Shown: in pieces, positions 12,994-20,918 of the stretch
Layout: every line of letters begins with the position of its first letter
Numbering within the stretch: position 1 is the stretch's first letter
DNA from: Nitrospirota bacterium
Lineage (GTDB): Bacteria > Nitrospirota > CAKKRA01 > 9FT-COMBO-42-15
Direction: 5' to 3'
Length of the DNA stretch: 21,792 bases
Assembly (NCBI GenBank): GCA_023248415.1
Contig: JAHFEP010000015.1
Span: 1-21,792 of the forward strand
Program-made: the position numbers and the translations under genes
Notes under the pieces: generated by a model
What the model saw: only the letters and a program-made list of their open reading frames with translations
What the model was told of the DNA's origin: nothing
Databases searched by the model: none

Positions 12994-14205
12994 ATGAAAA
13001 GTAAAAGAAGGTTGATTCAGGTTTTATTTTTGGTGTTTTTGTCTGTTAGTCTTATGGTAAATCTTTCTGGATGTGGTAATGATAGCGGGGATAGTGGAGG
13101 AAGCGGCGGCGGAAGCAGCGGCGGAAGCAGCGGCAGCAGCGGAACTGGTTCTTGGACAGCTACTTCTACAACAAGCGCACCATCAGCAAGGTATGCACAC
13201 ACAGCGGTCTGGACAGGCACAGAAATGATTGTATGGGGTGGAACACCTGACGGCGCAACTGCTCTTAATACAGGTGGCAGATACAATCCATCAACAGATT
13301 CCTGGACAGCAACAACAACTACAGGCGCTCCTCCTGCAAGGGGTGCACACACTGCGGTCTGGGCCAGCTCACAGACACAGATGATTATATGGGGTGGATG
13401 CACCAATGTCAATTGTTCTACTTCAATGGACACTGGCGGCAGGTATAATCCGTCTACAAATTCATGGACAGCAACATCTATAGGACCTGCTGCAAGGGGT
13501 TATCATACAGCAATATGGACAGGCACTGTGATGATTATGTGTGGTGGATGGAATGGCAGTAGCTATTTTACTTGCGAAACAGGGTCATATGATCCAGCAG
13601 CAGATACTTGGACTGCAGGCACTACCACAGGCGCACCATCAGCAAGGTATGTACACACAGCAGTCTGGACAGGCACAGAAATGATTGTTTGGGGCGGCAA
13701 CAATGGAGTCTCCTACCTCAACTCAGGAGGCAAATATAATCCTACAACGAATACATGGACAGCGACCTCTACTACAAGTGCGCCTTCTGCAAGGTATTAT
13801 CATACAGCAGTCTGGACAAATACAGAAATGATTGTATGGGGTGGATATGATGGCAGCAATAATGTTAATTCAGGAGGCAGATATAACCCAACAAGTAATA
13901 CATGGACAGCAACAACAACCACAAGCGTACCAACTGCAAGATCTGTACACACAGCCATCTGGACAGGTTCAGAGATGATTGTATGGAGTGGGTGTAGTGA
14001 TAATAATTGTACTACTTATGTGGCTACAGGAGGCAGATATAACCCAACAGCAGACTCTTGGACAGCAACCTCTACCACAGGCGCACCTTCTGCAAGGTAT
14101 GTACACACAGCAGTCTGGACTGGCACACAGATGATTGTCTTTGGCGGGAAATCCAGCAGCAGCGCAAGCAGCAGCCTTAACACAGGCGGCAGGTATACGC
14201 CGTGA
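12994..14205 (+). CDS. Kelch-like repeat outer lipoprotein (seven-blade propeller)
   Basis: The start is ATG 12994 (GGAGG, 8-base spacer), not the upstream in-frame TTG. It has a lipoprotein signal peptide, MKSKRRLIQVLFLVFLSVSL then MVNLSGC with lipidated Cys27, followed by a Gly/Ser linker (about 30-55). Seven near-identical repeats of about 50 residues follow, each with the pattern W-TATSTT-AP-ARY-HTAVWTGTEMIVWGG...NTGGRYNP. These are kelch-type motifs and predict a closed seven-bladed beta-propeller displayed on the cell surface or in the periplasm. Binding partner unknown. Repeat DNA is highly similar between blades, so recombination or slippage is likely. It is followed by a GTGA-overlapping second lipoprotein gene and controlled by a palindrome-bearing promoter. 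Confidence 0.9.
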   Translation: MKSKRRLIQVLFLVFLSVSLMVNLSGCGNDSGDSGGSGGGSSGGSSGSSGTGSWTATSTTSAPSARYAHTAVWTGTEMIVWGGTPDGATALNTGGRYNPSTDSWTATTTTGAPPARGAHTAVWASSQTQMIIWGGCTNVNCSTSMDTGGRYNPSTNSWTATSIGPAARGYHTAIWTGTVMIMCGGWNGSSYFTCETGSYDPAADTWTAGTTTGAPSARYVHTAVWTGTEMIVWGGNNGVSYLNSGGKYNPTTNTWTATSTTSAPSARYYHTAVWTNTEMIVWGGYDGSNNVNSGGRYNPTSNTWTATTTTSVPTARSVHTAIWTGSEMIVWSGCSDNNCTTYVATGGRYNPTADSWTATSTTGAPSARYVHTAVWTGTQMIVFGGKSSSSASSSLNTGGRYTP

Positions 14206-15119
14206 AGGCTTGTTTATTAACAAATCCCCCCATCCCCCCTTTAATAAAGGGGGGTAAAGGGGGATTATTTTACTTCATTATTTTCTTTCTCCTCTCTGCC
14301 TGCACACAAAAAATCTGCGATGTCGGGGATGTAAGCATCAGCAACAAAGACATCTCATTAAGGGCAAAGGTGTCAGAGGTGTATTATCCTAACAGCGGAA
14401 AGGATTATGTTGTCTTATCACAGTTAATCAATGGCTATCTGTCTGAAGAGATATTAAAATCACTTGGACATAAGGTTGATGATGCTGCGCTTAATGCAGA
14501 GGCAAAGAGGATTGATGAAAACACAAAGGCGCCAGAGGTTCTTAAAAAGATAAGGGATATTTATGGCAGGAACAGGGACGGCTATTTTAAGACCTTTATC
14601 AGGGTTGTTTATGCAGAGAGGGTTCTTTACAATGATGTCTTTCTAAAATCAAAGGAGATTCACAAAAATGAATATCACAAGGCAGAGGATCTAATAAAAG
14701 AGATAACAAAATCTAAAAAGTCGTTAAGGGAGATTGCAAAAGAAAAGGGATTTAAAGCAGTTAAATTAAAGGTGTCCCAAAAGGAAGGGATTATCCCCTT
14801 TGGTGAGGAGGATAAGCGCAAGCCTAATGCTAATATAGGCATTGAACAGGCAGAAAGGCTTATTAATGAAATCTCAAAGATAAAGCAGGGAGAGGTTTAT
14901 CCAGATGTAATTGAATGGCTTGAGGGGTATCAGGTAATAAGATACATAAAAAAGGAAAGAGAGCATTATATTATTGAATCTATCAGCATTCCAAAGAGAA
15001 ACTATGATGACTGGTTCTGGGAAAGGGCATCAAAAATACCAGTGAGGATTTATGACGAGAAGCTGAAGGAAGGGTTTTTAAAAGAGGTGACATGGGCAGG
15101 GAGGGTGAACCTCAAATGA
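14202..15119 (+). CDS. SurA N-domain-like lipoprotein (putative periplasmic chaperone)
   Basis: This 305-residue protein starts with GTG overlapping the kelch stop (GTGA); no other usual start exists before the lipobox. The signal peptide has basic residues K16/K19, a hydrophobic run LFYFIIFFLLSA, and lipidated Cys34 (LLSAC). The mature part resembles the helical N-domain of SurA/PrsA-type chaperones: a short beta start (GDVSISNKDISLRA), then LSQLINGYLSEEILKSLGHK, DDAALNAEAKRI, later SKKSLREIAKEKG, and EISKIKQGEVYPDVIEWLEG. The last block looks like the end of a parvulin fold without a clear PPIase core. It may fold or anchor its kelch partner. The first 22 residues include sequence from a dispersed repeat. 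Confidence 0.75.
   Translation: MKACLLTNPPIPPLIKGGKGGLFYFIIFFLLSACTQKICDVGDVSISNKDISLRAKVSEVYYPNSGKDYVVLSQLINGYLSEEILKSLGHKVDDAALNAEAKRIDENTKAPEVLKKIRDIYGRNRDGYFKTFIRVVYAERVLYNDVFLKSKEIHKNEYHKAEDLIKEITKSKKSLREIAKEKGFKAVKLKVSQKEGIIPFGEEDKRKPNANIGIEQAERLINEISKIKQGEVYPDVIEWLEGYQVIRYIKKEREHYIIESISIPKRNYDDWFWERASKIPVRIYDEKLKEGFLKEVTWAGRVNLK
14223..14266. repeat. Two-tier hairpin repeat inside the lipoprotein signal sequence
   Basis: Inner stem CCCCCCTTTA (14234-14243) and TAAAGGGGGG (14245-14254) around one A; outer stem AATCCCCC (14223-14230) and GGGGGATT (14259-14266). This is the widespread repeat whose translation reads NPPIPPLIKGGKGG. It is read in frame as residues 8-21 of the downstream lipoprotein. 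Confidence 0.8.
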
Positions 15120-15129
15120 TTACCATATC

Positions 15130-15710
15130 CTATTCCACAGCCTCCTTTAATAGGGCTTGTAATTTTTTATCTCTCCTCACCTTTTTTGCAAGTTCTTTTG
15201 CCTTTCTCAAATCATCTTTTGTAATAACCTTCAGTAGTTCAATTACATCTAACTCATCCTTTCTTCCGCCTGCAATAAGCTTCATGGTTAAAAGATAGGG
15301 TAAAGGTATTATTGGAATAGAAAGTTTAGCAATAGTTTTAGCTGACATCAACCCCTCTAATTCCCATTTATAGCTGGCAACAAGGATATCAATCCTTGGA
15401 TACTCTCCGTCTGAGTCATTTATTATAATAAAGTCATGTTTAAGGTGGTCTGATAAATCTTTGCTGGCTTCAATAAAACGAAGCTTAAACCTTGCAGGCA
15501 GGCTATCTTTTAAGAAGTTGTAAAATATAAGGCCGTGCTTCTCATGAGGTGAATAAAAGCATATATCAACATCAAGGGTTGTTCTTTCAACTCCAAAGAA
15601 GATAGCGCATGGCCCCCTATTAATGCAACTGAGGCTTTATCTTTTTCAATCTCGTTAAACCGCGTGACGGCGTTTTTTATTACGGCTAATGTATCTATTA
15701 TAGATTTCAT
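15130..15710 (-). pseudogene. Nucleotidyltransferase (DUF6036/AbiEii-like), frameshifted
   Basis: The N-terminal part from ATG 15710 reads MKSIIDTLAVIKNAVTRFNE ... ASVALIGGHA. The reading then has to change frame near 15600-15608 to continue as IFFGVERTTLDVDICFYSPH, then EKHGLIFYNFLKDSLPARFK, HDFIIINDSDGEYPRIDILV and finally PLPYLLTMKLIAGGRKDELD to a TAG at 15130. GG.A plus GVERTTLDVDI is the catalytic signature of minimal nucleotidyltransferases (Asp-x-Asp metal ligands), and the C-terminal K...R.KD..D.. is typical of the DUF6036 group. A single missing base explains the break; the reconstructed protein is about 193 residues. It may be inactive, or the base may be a sequencing error. Its start overlaps the helical partner gene by 56 bases. 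Confidence 0.75.
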
Positions 15711-15855
15711 TTTCAGGCATTCCTTCTGCTATAGCCTTAATAGATATAATCTCATAAAGAAGCCTCTCCATCGTGAGTATCCTGTCTGCTGGTTCAAGTT
15801 TTAAAAAGGCAATCCGCTCTTCTTCTTTTAATTTTTTAATAATCCTTGAATGCAT
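15655..15855 (-). CDS. Small helical protein paired with the nucleotidyltransferase
   Basis: This 66-residue charged protein reads MHSRIIKKLKEEERIAFLKL, then EPADRILTMERLLYEIISIK, AIAEGMPENEIYNRYISRNK, KRRHAV. Predicted all-helical, with no signal or membrane segment. I recall short proteins of this type ('eerlaFlkLepaeRi..m..L') encoded directly upstream of DUF6036-type nucleotidyltransferases, so a toxin-antitoxin-like pair is possible, but I cannot name the family. It overlaps the nucleotidyltransferase start by 56 bases. Confidence 0.6.
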   Translation of the reverse strand: MHSRIIKKLKEEERIAFLKLEPADRILTMERLLYEIISIKAIAEGMPENEIYNRYISRNKKRRHAV

Positions 15856-15904
15856 AAAAATAAATTCCTGATAGTTTAAGCATTATTGCTCTCACATTTA
15901 TCTA

Positions 15905-16264
15905 TTACTTCTTCTTTTTTGTTGTTGGCTTCTTTGCCGGAGCTGGCTTTGGTTTTGCCTTTGGCTTCTTTGCCGCTGCAAGCTCCTTTTTTAACTGTTC
16001 ATTCTCTGTCTTGAGTTTCTGGTTCTCCCTTTTATATTCACCTTCATACAGCTTCATGCTGCTTAGCCTGTCATCAAGAAGCTGATTTTCTTCTTTAAGG
16101 TTCTTTACCTGCTGAAGGAGAGCATCGTTTTCAGTCTTAACAGCATTGACATATCTTATGCCAATGGCAAGTCCGGTTAAGATTGCAACAGCTATAACAA
16201 TAAAAACAACGCCTTTTTTAAATCCACTGTCCTCTGTTTGCCTTAAATCTTCTTCCAGAGCCAT
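15905..16264 (-). CDS. Single-pass membrane protein with coiled coil and Lys/Pro/Ala tail
   Basis: This is a 119-residue protein from the second of two adjacent ATGs; GGAGG is one base from the first ATG and four from the second, so the second is preferred. It has an acidic N-terminus (LEEDLRQTEDSG), a transmembrane helix at about 18-38 (GVVFIVIAVAILTGLAIGIR), then a coiled coil of about 60 residues (ENDALLQQVKNLKEENQLLD ... LKTENEQLKKELAAAKK), and a repetitive PKAKPKPAPAKKPTTKKKK tail. The tail could bind nucleic acid, teichoic-like polymers or peptidoglycan by charge. No family recognised. It follows the AMMECR1 gene by about 14 bases and probably belongs to its operon. Confidence 0.75.
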   Translation of the reverse strand: MALEEDLRQTEDSGFKKGVVFIVIAVAILTGLAIGIRYVNAVKTENDALLQQVKNLKEENQLLDDRLSSMKLYEGEYKRENQKLKTENEQLKKELAAAKKPKAKPKPAPAKKPTTKKKK

Positions 16265-16278
16265 CATGCCTCCTCTAC

Positions 16279-16797
16279 CTATTTGTATCTTTTCACTTCA
16301 AACCGGTATAATTCAATATCCTCGTCCTGATAAATGCCTGCCTTGCTCCTTGCTATATCAATCTGCTCCTCTACAGTATCAACCCCTTCTATATCAGGAA
16401 GCAGTAATCCCTTTCTCATACCGCATTTAACAATTACGCCGTATCTCTTTGGGTCAAGTTCTTCGGGTCCTGTAATCTTTTCAGGTTCCGTAAGAACATC
16501 TACTGAATAGTCAATCTCCTCAAGCTCTGACAATGAAACAGGTAAAAATCTTGGATCCCTTGTTGCAGCAGATATGGCATTGTGTATCACCTCTTCAGCA
16601 ATATTCTTCATTGTTGGAGTAAATGTGCCAATACAACCCCGCAACTGCCCCCTTTTCTTTAATGAAACAAAGACGCCAGCCTGTCCTTTCATCTCCTCTG
16701 CCAAATCCTCAGGCGGCTTGATAATCCTCCTGCTTTTTACATATTCCTTTATAGCGTCTTTGGCTAATTTTACAAGGGGATGAGGTTCTTTTCTCAT
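16279..16797 (-). CDS. amrA: AMMECR1 domain protein (AmmeMemoRadiSam system protein A)
   Basis: This 172-residue protein is a complete AMMECR1 domain. It has the hallmark LRGCIG at 52-57 (RGQLRGCIGTFTP), followed by AEEVIHNAISAATRDPRFLP, YSVDVLTEPEKI, KCGMRKGLLLPDIEGVDTVE and a C-terminal ELYRFEVKRYK. The Cys within LRGCIG and the nearby basic residues are the suspected active centre. Biochemistry is not settled; related genes often lie with Memo and radical-SAM genes (AmrB, AmrS), which are not seen here. It lies 12 bases after the prenyl synthase stop and is likely co-transcribed. Confidence 0.92.
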   Translation of the reverse strand: MRKEPHPLVKLAKDAIKEYVKSRRIIKPPEDLAEEMKGQAGVFVSLKKRGQLRGCIGTFTPTMKNIAEEVIHNAISAATRDPRFLPVSLSELEEIDYSVDVLTEPEKITGPEELDPKRYGVIVKCGMRKGLLLPDIEGVDTVEEQIDIARSKAGIYQDEDIELYRFEVKRYK

Positions 16798-16809
16798 AAA
16801 TGGGAGGGC

Positions 16810-17808
16810 TTACAAATCCCGCGTTATTGCATAGTTTGCAACTGCTATGAGCGCCTGCTTTGCTGTAGAGTCTTCATAGTCTGATAGCTCCTGCTTTGCG
16901 GTCTTTATATATCCCTTTGCCTTTGTAAGGGAGTAATTTATAGAATTATATTTTTTAAACAGCGCCTGGATAAATTCAAGGTCTTCATTTTTTATATCGC
17001 CTTCCTTTATAATCCTGTGAATCAGAGGCTGTTCATCATTACTGCAGTTTTTTAAGAGATGAAGAAGCGGCAGGGTAATCTTTCCCTCTGAAAGATCTTT
17101 TCCAAGGGTCTTGCCAAGCCTCTCTTTGGTTGCAGTATAGTCCAGCGTATCATCCGCAAGCTGAAATGCCATGCCGATATTCCAGCCGATTCTTGTGAGG
17201 CTGTTTTTCGCTTCTTCAGCCGCATCGCTTATAACCCCTGCAAGCCGGCATGTTGCAGCAATAAGGGTTGCTGTTTTAGAGTCAATTATCTTCAGGTATT
17301 CCTCTTCTGTAATATTGGTATCAGCAGTCTTTGAGAGCTGCAGGAGCTCTCCCTCAGACATCTTCTTGGTGGTTGTTGAAAGAATTTCATTGACCTCCTG
17401 ATTTCTTAATGTAACTGCCTTGTATAATGCCTTTGAATACACATAGTCGCCGACTAAAATGCTCGCTTGATTTCCCCAGATTGAACGGGCTGCAGGCTGT
17501 CCCCTTCTTACATCAGCCTCATCAACAACATCGTCGTGTAAAAGGGTCGCTATATGGATGAACTCAACTACGCTTGCAAGTATAATATCATCTGCACCGT
17601 GATAATTGCAGAGCCTTGAGCAGAGTATCATCAAAAGCGGCCTGAACCGCTTGCCGCCGCCTTTTAAGAGGTGATAGCCTACATCATTTATTAAAGAGAC
17701 CTCTGAGTCTAAATCCTCAATAATCTGCGCCTCAACCCTCTTAAAGTCTTCTCTATATATGTCCCATACATCTGATATGGTGTTTATTGGCTTTTCATGC
17801 AGCTTCAT
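16810..17808 (-). CDS. ispB: Trans-polyprenyl diphosphate synthase (octaprenyl/heptaprenyl type)
   Basis: This long-chain isoprenyl diphosphate synthase condenses IPP onto an allylic primer to make the side chain of quinones. From ATG 17808 it has 332 residues, close to the family norm. It shows GGGKRFRPLL, the first aspartate-rich motif LLHDDVVDEAD (Asp at 92-93 and 96) and the second FQLADDTLDY (219-223), with GKTLGKDLSEGKITLPLLHL after it. The longest frame begins 60 bases further up, but that stretch contains the -35 and -10 boxes of this gene and of lysA, and the extra 20 residues are not family-like. No Shine-Dalgarno precedes ATG 17808; the -10 box is 10 bases away. Product chain length cannot be read from sequence. 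Confidence 0.9.
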   Translation of the reverse strand: MKLHEKPINTISDVWDIYREDFKRVEAQIIEDLDSEVSLINDVGYHLLKGGGKRFRPLLMILCSRLCNYHGADDIILASVVEFIHIATLLHDDVVDEADVRRGQPAARSIWGNQASILVGDYVYSKALYKAVTLRNQEVNEILSTTTKKMSEGELLQLSKTADTNITEEEYLKIIDSKTATLIAATCRLAGVISDAAEEAKNSLTRIGWNIGMAFQLADDTLDYTATKERLGKTLGKDLSEGKITLPLLHLLKNCSNDEQPLIHRIIKEGDIKNEDLEFIQALFKKYNSINYSLTKAKGYIKTAKQELSDYEDSTAKQALIAVANYAITRDL

Positions 17809-17818
17809 AAGTCTTACA

Positions 17819-17847
17819 ATGTTAGGATACTGTGTCCATTTTGTCAA
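17819..17847 (-). promoter_or_regulatory. Promoter of the prenyl synthase operon
   Basis: Minus strand TTGACA (17842-17847), 17 bases, TAACAT (17819-17824). The ATG at 17808 is 10 bases past the -10, so the leader is about 4 bases. Confidence 0.65.
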
Positions 17848-17861
17848 GCCATTTTTTCCAT

Positions 17862-17890
17862 TTGACATTTCATCTATCGTATGTTAAAAA
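17862..17890 (+). promoter_or_regulatory. Promoter of the lysA-dap operon
   Basis: TTGACA (17862-17867), 17 bases, TAAAAA (17885-17890). Its -35 is 14 bases from the -35 of the divergent prenyl synthase promoter. Leader to ATG 17927 is about 30 bases. Confidence 0.55.
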
Positions 17891-17926
17891 CAGATAAAAA
17901 TTGGAAAAATAAGGACAACTTAGGCG

Positions 17927-19186
17927 ATGCATGACTTTAATTATAAAGGCGAAGAGCTATACTGCGAGGATGTTTCAATTGCAAAGATTGCAGAGGATAC
18001 AGGAACGCCATTTTATCTCTACAGCCATAAGACACTGACAAATCATTTTAAGAATTTTGATGAGGCATTCTCTGCAATACCGCATATCGTCTGCTTTGCA
18101 GTAAAGGCAAATCCCAACATTTCCGTTTTAAAGCTCTTTGCAAATGAAGGAGGCGGCGCTGATATTGTGTCAGGAGGCGAGCTCTTCCGCGCTTTAAAGG
18201 CAGGCGTCCTGCCAGAGAAGATTGTATATGCAGGCGTTGGAAAGACCAATGACGAGATACACGCTGCCTTATATGCAGGCATATTGATGTTCAATGTTGA
18301 GTCTTCTGAGGAGCTTAAAAAGATAGATGATATAGCAGGCAGGATTGGCATAAAGGCAAGGATTGCATTAAGGGTGAATCCTGATATTGACCCAAAGACG
18401 CATCCGTATATCTCAACAGGCCTGAAAAAGAATAAATTCGGCATACCAATTGAAGATGCATTAGAGTGCTATCAGGTTGCAACAGGGCTGTCTAATGTAG
18501 AAATAGTCGGCATCCATAAACATATTGGCTCGCAGCTTACAGAGATTTCCCCGTTTGTTGATGCCTTAAAAAGGATACTCCAGCTTGCTGATAATCTGAA
18601 AAAAGAGGGTATAAATATAAAATACATAGATGTTGGCGGCGGGCTTGGGATTACATATAAAGATGAAGAGCCTCCTGCGCCAAAGGAGCTTGCAAAGGCA
18701 ATTGTGCCTTTGATTAAAGGCAAGAAAATGGACTACACAGTAATCTTAGAGCCCGGAAGGGTCATTGCTGGTAATGCAGGGATATTGGTAACAAAGGTTC
18801 TTTACCTGAAAAAGAGCGGAAGAAAGAGCTTTGTAATTGTAGACGCGGGGATGAATGACTTGATAAGGCCGAGCCTTTACAGCGCATATCACAATATAAT
18901 CCCTGTGCGCAAAAACCCCATAAAAAAGTTTAAGGCTGATATTGTCGGCCCGATATGCGAGTCAGGCGACTTTCTTGGAAAGAACAGGGATGTTGCTTGC
19001 GAGCAGGGGGATCTGCTTGCTGTAATGAGCGCTGGCGCATACGGCTCATCCATGTCGTCCAATTACAACTCAAGACCATTGATTGCTGAGGTAATGGTCA
19101 AAGGCAAAGATTATCATGTAATAAGAAAAAGGCAGGATTATGAGGATATGATTGTAAAAGAGGAGGTGCCGTCATTTCTGTGTTAA
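17927..19186 (+). CDS. lysA: Diaminopimelate decarboxylase
   Basis: This 419-residue PLP enzyme (fold type III, alanine-racemase-like barrel) converts meso-diaminopimelate to L-lysine. Landmarks: the PLP lysine K60 in FAVKANPN, GVGKTNDEI, HKHIGSQL, the glycine-rich phosphate-binding GGGLGI, EPGR, and the C-terminal CESGDFLG and AGAYGSSMSSNYN that complete the dimeric active site. Length is normal. It is the first gene of lysA-dapF-dapA-dapB; only a weak AGG precedes the ATG. Its last seven bases overlap dapF. Confidence 0.97.
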   Translation: MHDFNYKGEELYCEDVSIAKIAEDTGTPFYLYSHKTLTNHFKNFDEAFSAIPHIVCFAVKANPNISVLKLFANEGGGADIVSGGELFRALKAGVLPEKIVYAGVGKTNDEIHAALYAGILMFNVESSEELKKIDDIAGRIGIKARIALRVNPDIDPKTHPYISTGLKKNKFGIPIEDALECYQVATGLSNVEIVGIHKHIGSQLTEISPFVDALKRILQLADNLKKEGINIKYIDVGGGLGITYKDEEPPAPKELAKAIVPLIKGKKMDYTVILEPGRVIAGNAGILVTKVLYLKKSGRKSFVIVDAGMNDLIRPSLYSAYHNIIPVRKNPIKKFKADIVGPICESGDFLGKNRDVACEQGDLLAVMSAGAYGSSMSSNYNSRPLIAEVMVKGKDYHVIRKRQDYEDMIVKEEVPSFLC

Positions 19187-20007
19187 AGAAGATACCATTT
19201 ACAAAGCTGTCAGGCACTGGCAATGACTTTATTATCATTGACAATAGAAAGGCTATCCTCAATGCAGATGACATAAAAGGTTTTATAATAAATGTCTGCA
19301 CGAGGAGGTTTTCTGTTGGCGCTGACGGCCTAATACTCATTGAAAACTCTGACAAGGCAAATTTTAAGTGGCGGTTCTTTAATGCTGATGGCAGCGAGGC
19401 AGAGATGTGCGGCAATGGAAGCAGATGCGCTGCAAGATTTGCCTATGTAAATAAGATTGCGCCAAAACAGATGTCCTTTGAGACAAAGGCAGGGATAATA
19501 AAGGCAGAGCTAAAGGGCAGGAATGTTAATGTCCAGCTTACACAGCCGAGGGACTTAAGGCTTGATTTTAATGTGCCAATAGAGGGTGTAAATCATCAGG
19601 CATGCAGTTTAAATACAGGTGTGCCGCATGTTGTATATTTTGTAAAGGATATTGAAAATGCCGATGTCCTTAATACAGGAAGAAAGACAAGATACCATGA
19701 GATGTTTCAGCCTGCTGGCACAAATGCAAACTTTGTTAAGATTGCAGGCTCTCATAAGTTAAAGATAAGGACTTATGAACGCGGTGTTGAGGACGAGACC
19801 CTGGCATGCGGCACAGGCTCTGTAGCCGCTGCTTTAATTGCTGGTGCAAAGAGCCTTGTAACATCACCTATTTCAATAATTACAAAAAGCGGCATGACAT
19901 TAAAGGTATACTTTGACTGGGATGGAAAAGAATTCTCAAATGTGTTTTTAGAAGGCGAGGCAAGGATAATATATACTGGTAAGATGAATAAAGAGGCCTG
20001 GTTATAA
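19180..20007 (+). CDS. dapF: Diaminopimelate epimerase
   Basis: This 275-residue enzyme interconverts LL- and meso-diaminopimelate without cofactor, using two cysteines as acid and base: C77 in EMCGNGSRC and C210 in ETLACGTGS. Other conserved blocks are KLSGTGNDFIIID at the N-terminus, VGADGLILI, NTGVPHVVYFV and TYERGVEDETL. It starts with GTG and overlaps lysA by 7 bases, with AGGAGGTG within the lysA end serving as Shine-Dalgarno, which implies coupled translation. meso-DAP feeds both peptidoglycan and LysA. Confidence 0.97.
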   Translation: MLKKIPFTKLSGTGNDFIIIDNRKAILNADDIKGFIINVCTRRFSVGADGLILIENSDKANFKWRFFNADGSEAEMCGNGSRCAARFAYVNKIAPKQMSFETKAGIIKAELKGRNVNVQLTQPRDLRLDFNVPIEGVNHQACSLNTGVPHVVYFVKDIENADVLNTGRKTRYHEMFQPAGTNANFVKIAGSHKLKIRTYERGVEDETLACGTGSVAAALIAGAKSLVTSPISIITKSGMTLKVYFDWDGKEFSNVFLEGEARIIYTGKMNKEAWL

Positions 20008-20028
20008 AAATAAAGGAGTGTGACAACA

Positions 20029-20904
20029 ATGTTTAAAGGTTCTATGGTGGCAATTGTAACGTCATTTAAAAATGGAAAGGTTGATGAAAAGGCTTTAGGC
20101 GATTTAATAGAATTTCAGATATCAAATGGCACAGATGGCATTGTGCCTTGCGGGACAACAGGCGAGTCTGCGACACTTTCATACGAGGAGCACAACCGCG
20201 TAATAGAGTTTACAGTTGAGGCAGTAAATAGACGCGTGCCTGTTATTGCTGGCACAGGCTCAAACAGCACAGATGAGGCAGTAATGCTCACAAAACATGC
20301 TAAGGCTGCCAAAGCAGATGCAGCGCTTCTGATAACGCCGTATTATAACAAGCCTACACAAGAAGGCTTATACAGGCATTATAAAAAGATTGCAGAGGAG
20401 GTTGATATACCGCTTGTCCCCTACAATGTCCCCGGAAGGACAGGTGTAAACATGCTTCCGCAAACAGTTGCAAGACTATCAGAAATCAAAAATATAGTTG
20501 CAATAAAAGAGGCAACAGGCTCATTGCAGCAGATATGCGAGACAATACTGCTCTGCGGGGATAAGATTGCAATCTTATCCGGCGATGATTTTACTGCATT
20601 GCCAACTTATGCTGTTGGAGGAAAGGGCGTAATATCTGTTACAGCAAATATCATACCAAAGGATATGTCTGCTATGTGGGATGCCTTTGAAAATGGAGAC
20701 TTAAAAGAGGCAAACAGGCTTCACTATAAAACATTTAATCTTCACGGCCTGATGTTCTGCGAGACAAATCCTATTCCGGTAAAGACAGCTTTATCTTTAA
20801 TGGGAAAATGCACAGCAGAGTTCCGTCTGCCGCTCTGCCCGATAGCAGATGTAAATTTGGAGAAGCTGAAAAAGGGTTTAAAGGAGTATGGGCTGATAGC
20901 ATAG
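20029..20904 (+). CDS. dapA: 4-hydroxy-tetrahydrodipicolinate synthase
   Basis: This 291-residue TIM-barrel aldolase condenses pyruvate with aspartate semialdehyde, the first committed step of the DAP pathway. It has CGTTGES (41-47), Y132 in LVPYNVPGRTG, and Schiff-base lysine K160 in VAIKEATG. The start chosen is ATG 20029 (MFKGSMVAIVTSF), as in homologues; a GTG 9 bases upstream is only one base from AAAGGAG and is unlikely. It lies 21 bases after dapF. The loop with GDDFTALPTYAVGGKGVISV is normal. Confidence 0.97.
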   Translation: MFKGSMVAIVTSFKNGKVDEKALGDLIEFQISNGTDGIVPCGTTGESATLSYEEHNRVIEFTVEAVNRRVPVIAGTGSNSTDEAVMLTKHAKAAKADAALLITPYYNKPTQEGLYRHYKKIAEEVDIPLVPYNVPGRTGVNMLPQTVARLSEIKNIVAIKEATGSLQQICETILLCGDKIAILSGDDFTALPTYAVGGKGVISVTANIIPKDMSAMWDAFENGDLKEANRLHYKTFNLHGLMFCETNPIPVKTALSLMGKCTAEFRLPLCPIADVNLEKLKKGLKEYGLIA

Positions 20905-20918
20905 CAAAGGGGTCAAAG

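Noticed and set aside
13140..14205. CRISPR-like regular repeats
   Set aside because: The periodicity of ~150 bases is coding and corresponds to kelch blades.
15655..15855. HEPN toxin partner of the nucleotidyltransferase (MNT-HEPN system)
   Set aside because: The protein is only 66 residues and lacks a convincing HEPN domain and its conserved RxxxxH motif.
17809..17868. 20-residue N-terminal extension of the prenyl synthase
   Set aside because: It overlaps two promoters, lacks a Shine-Dalgarno and is not family-like.
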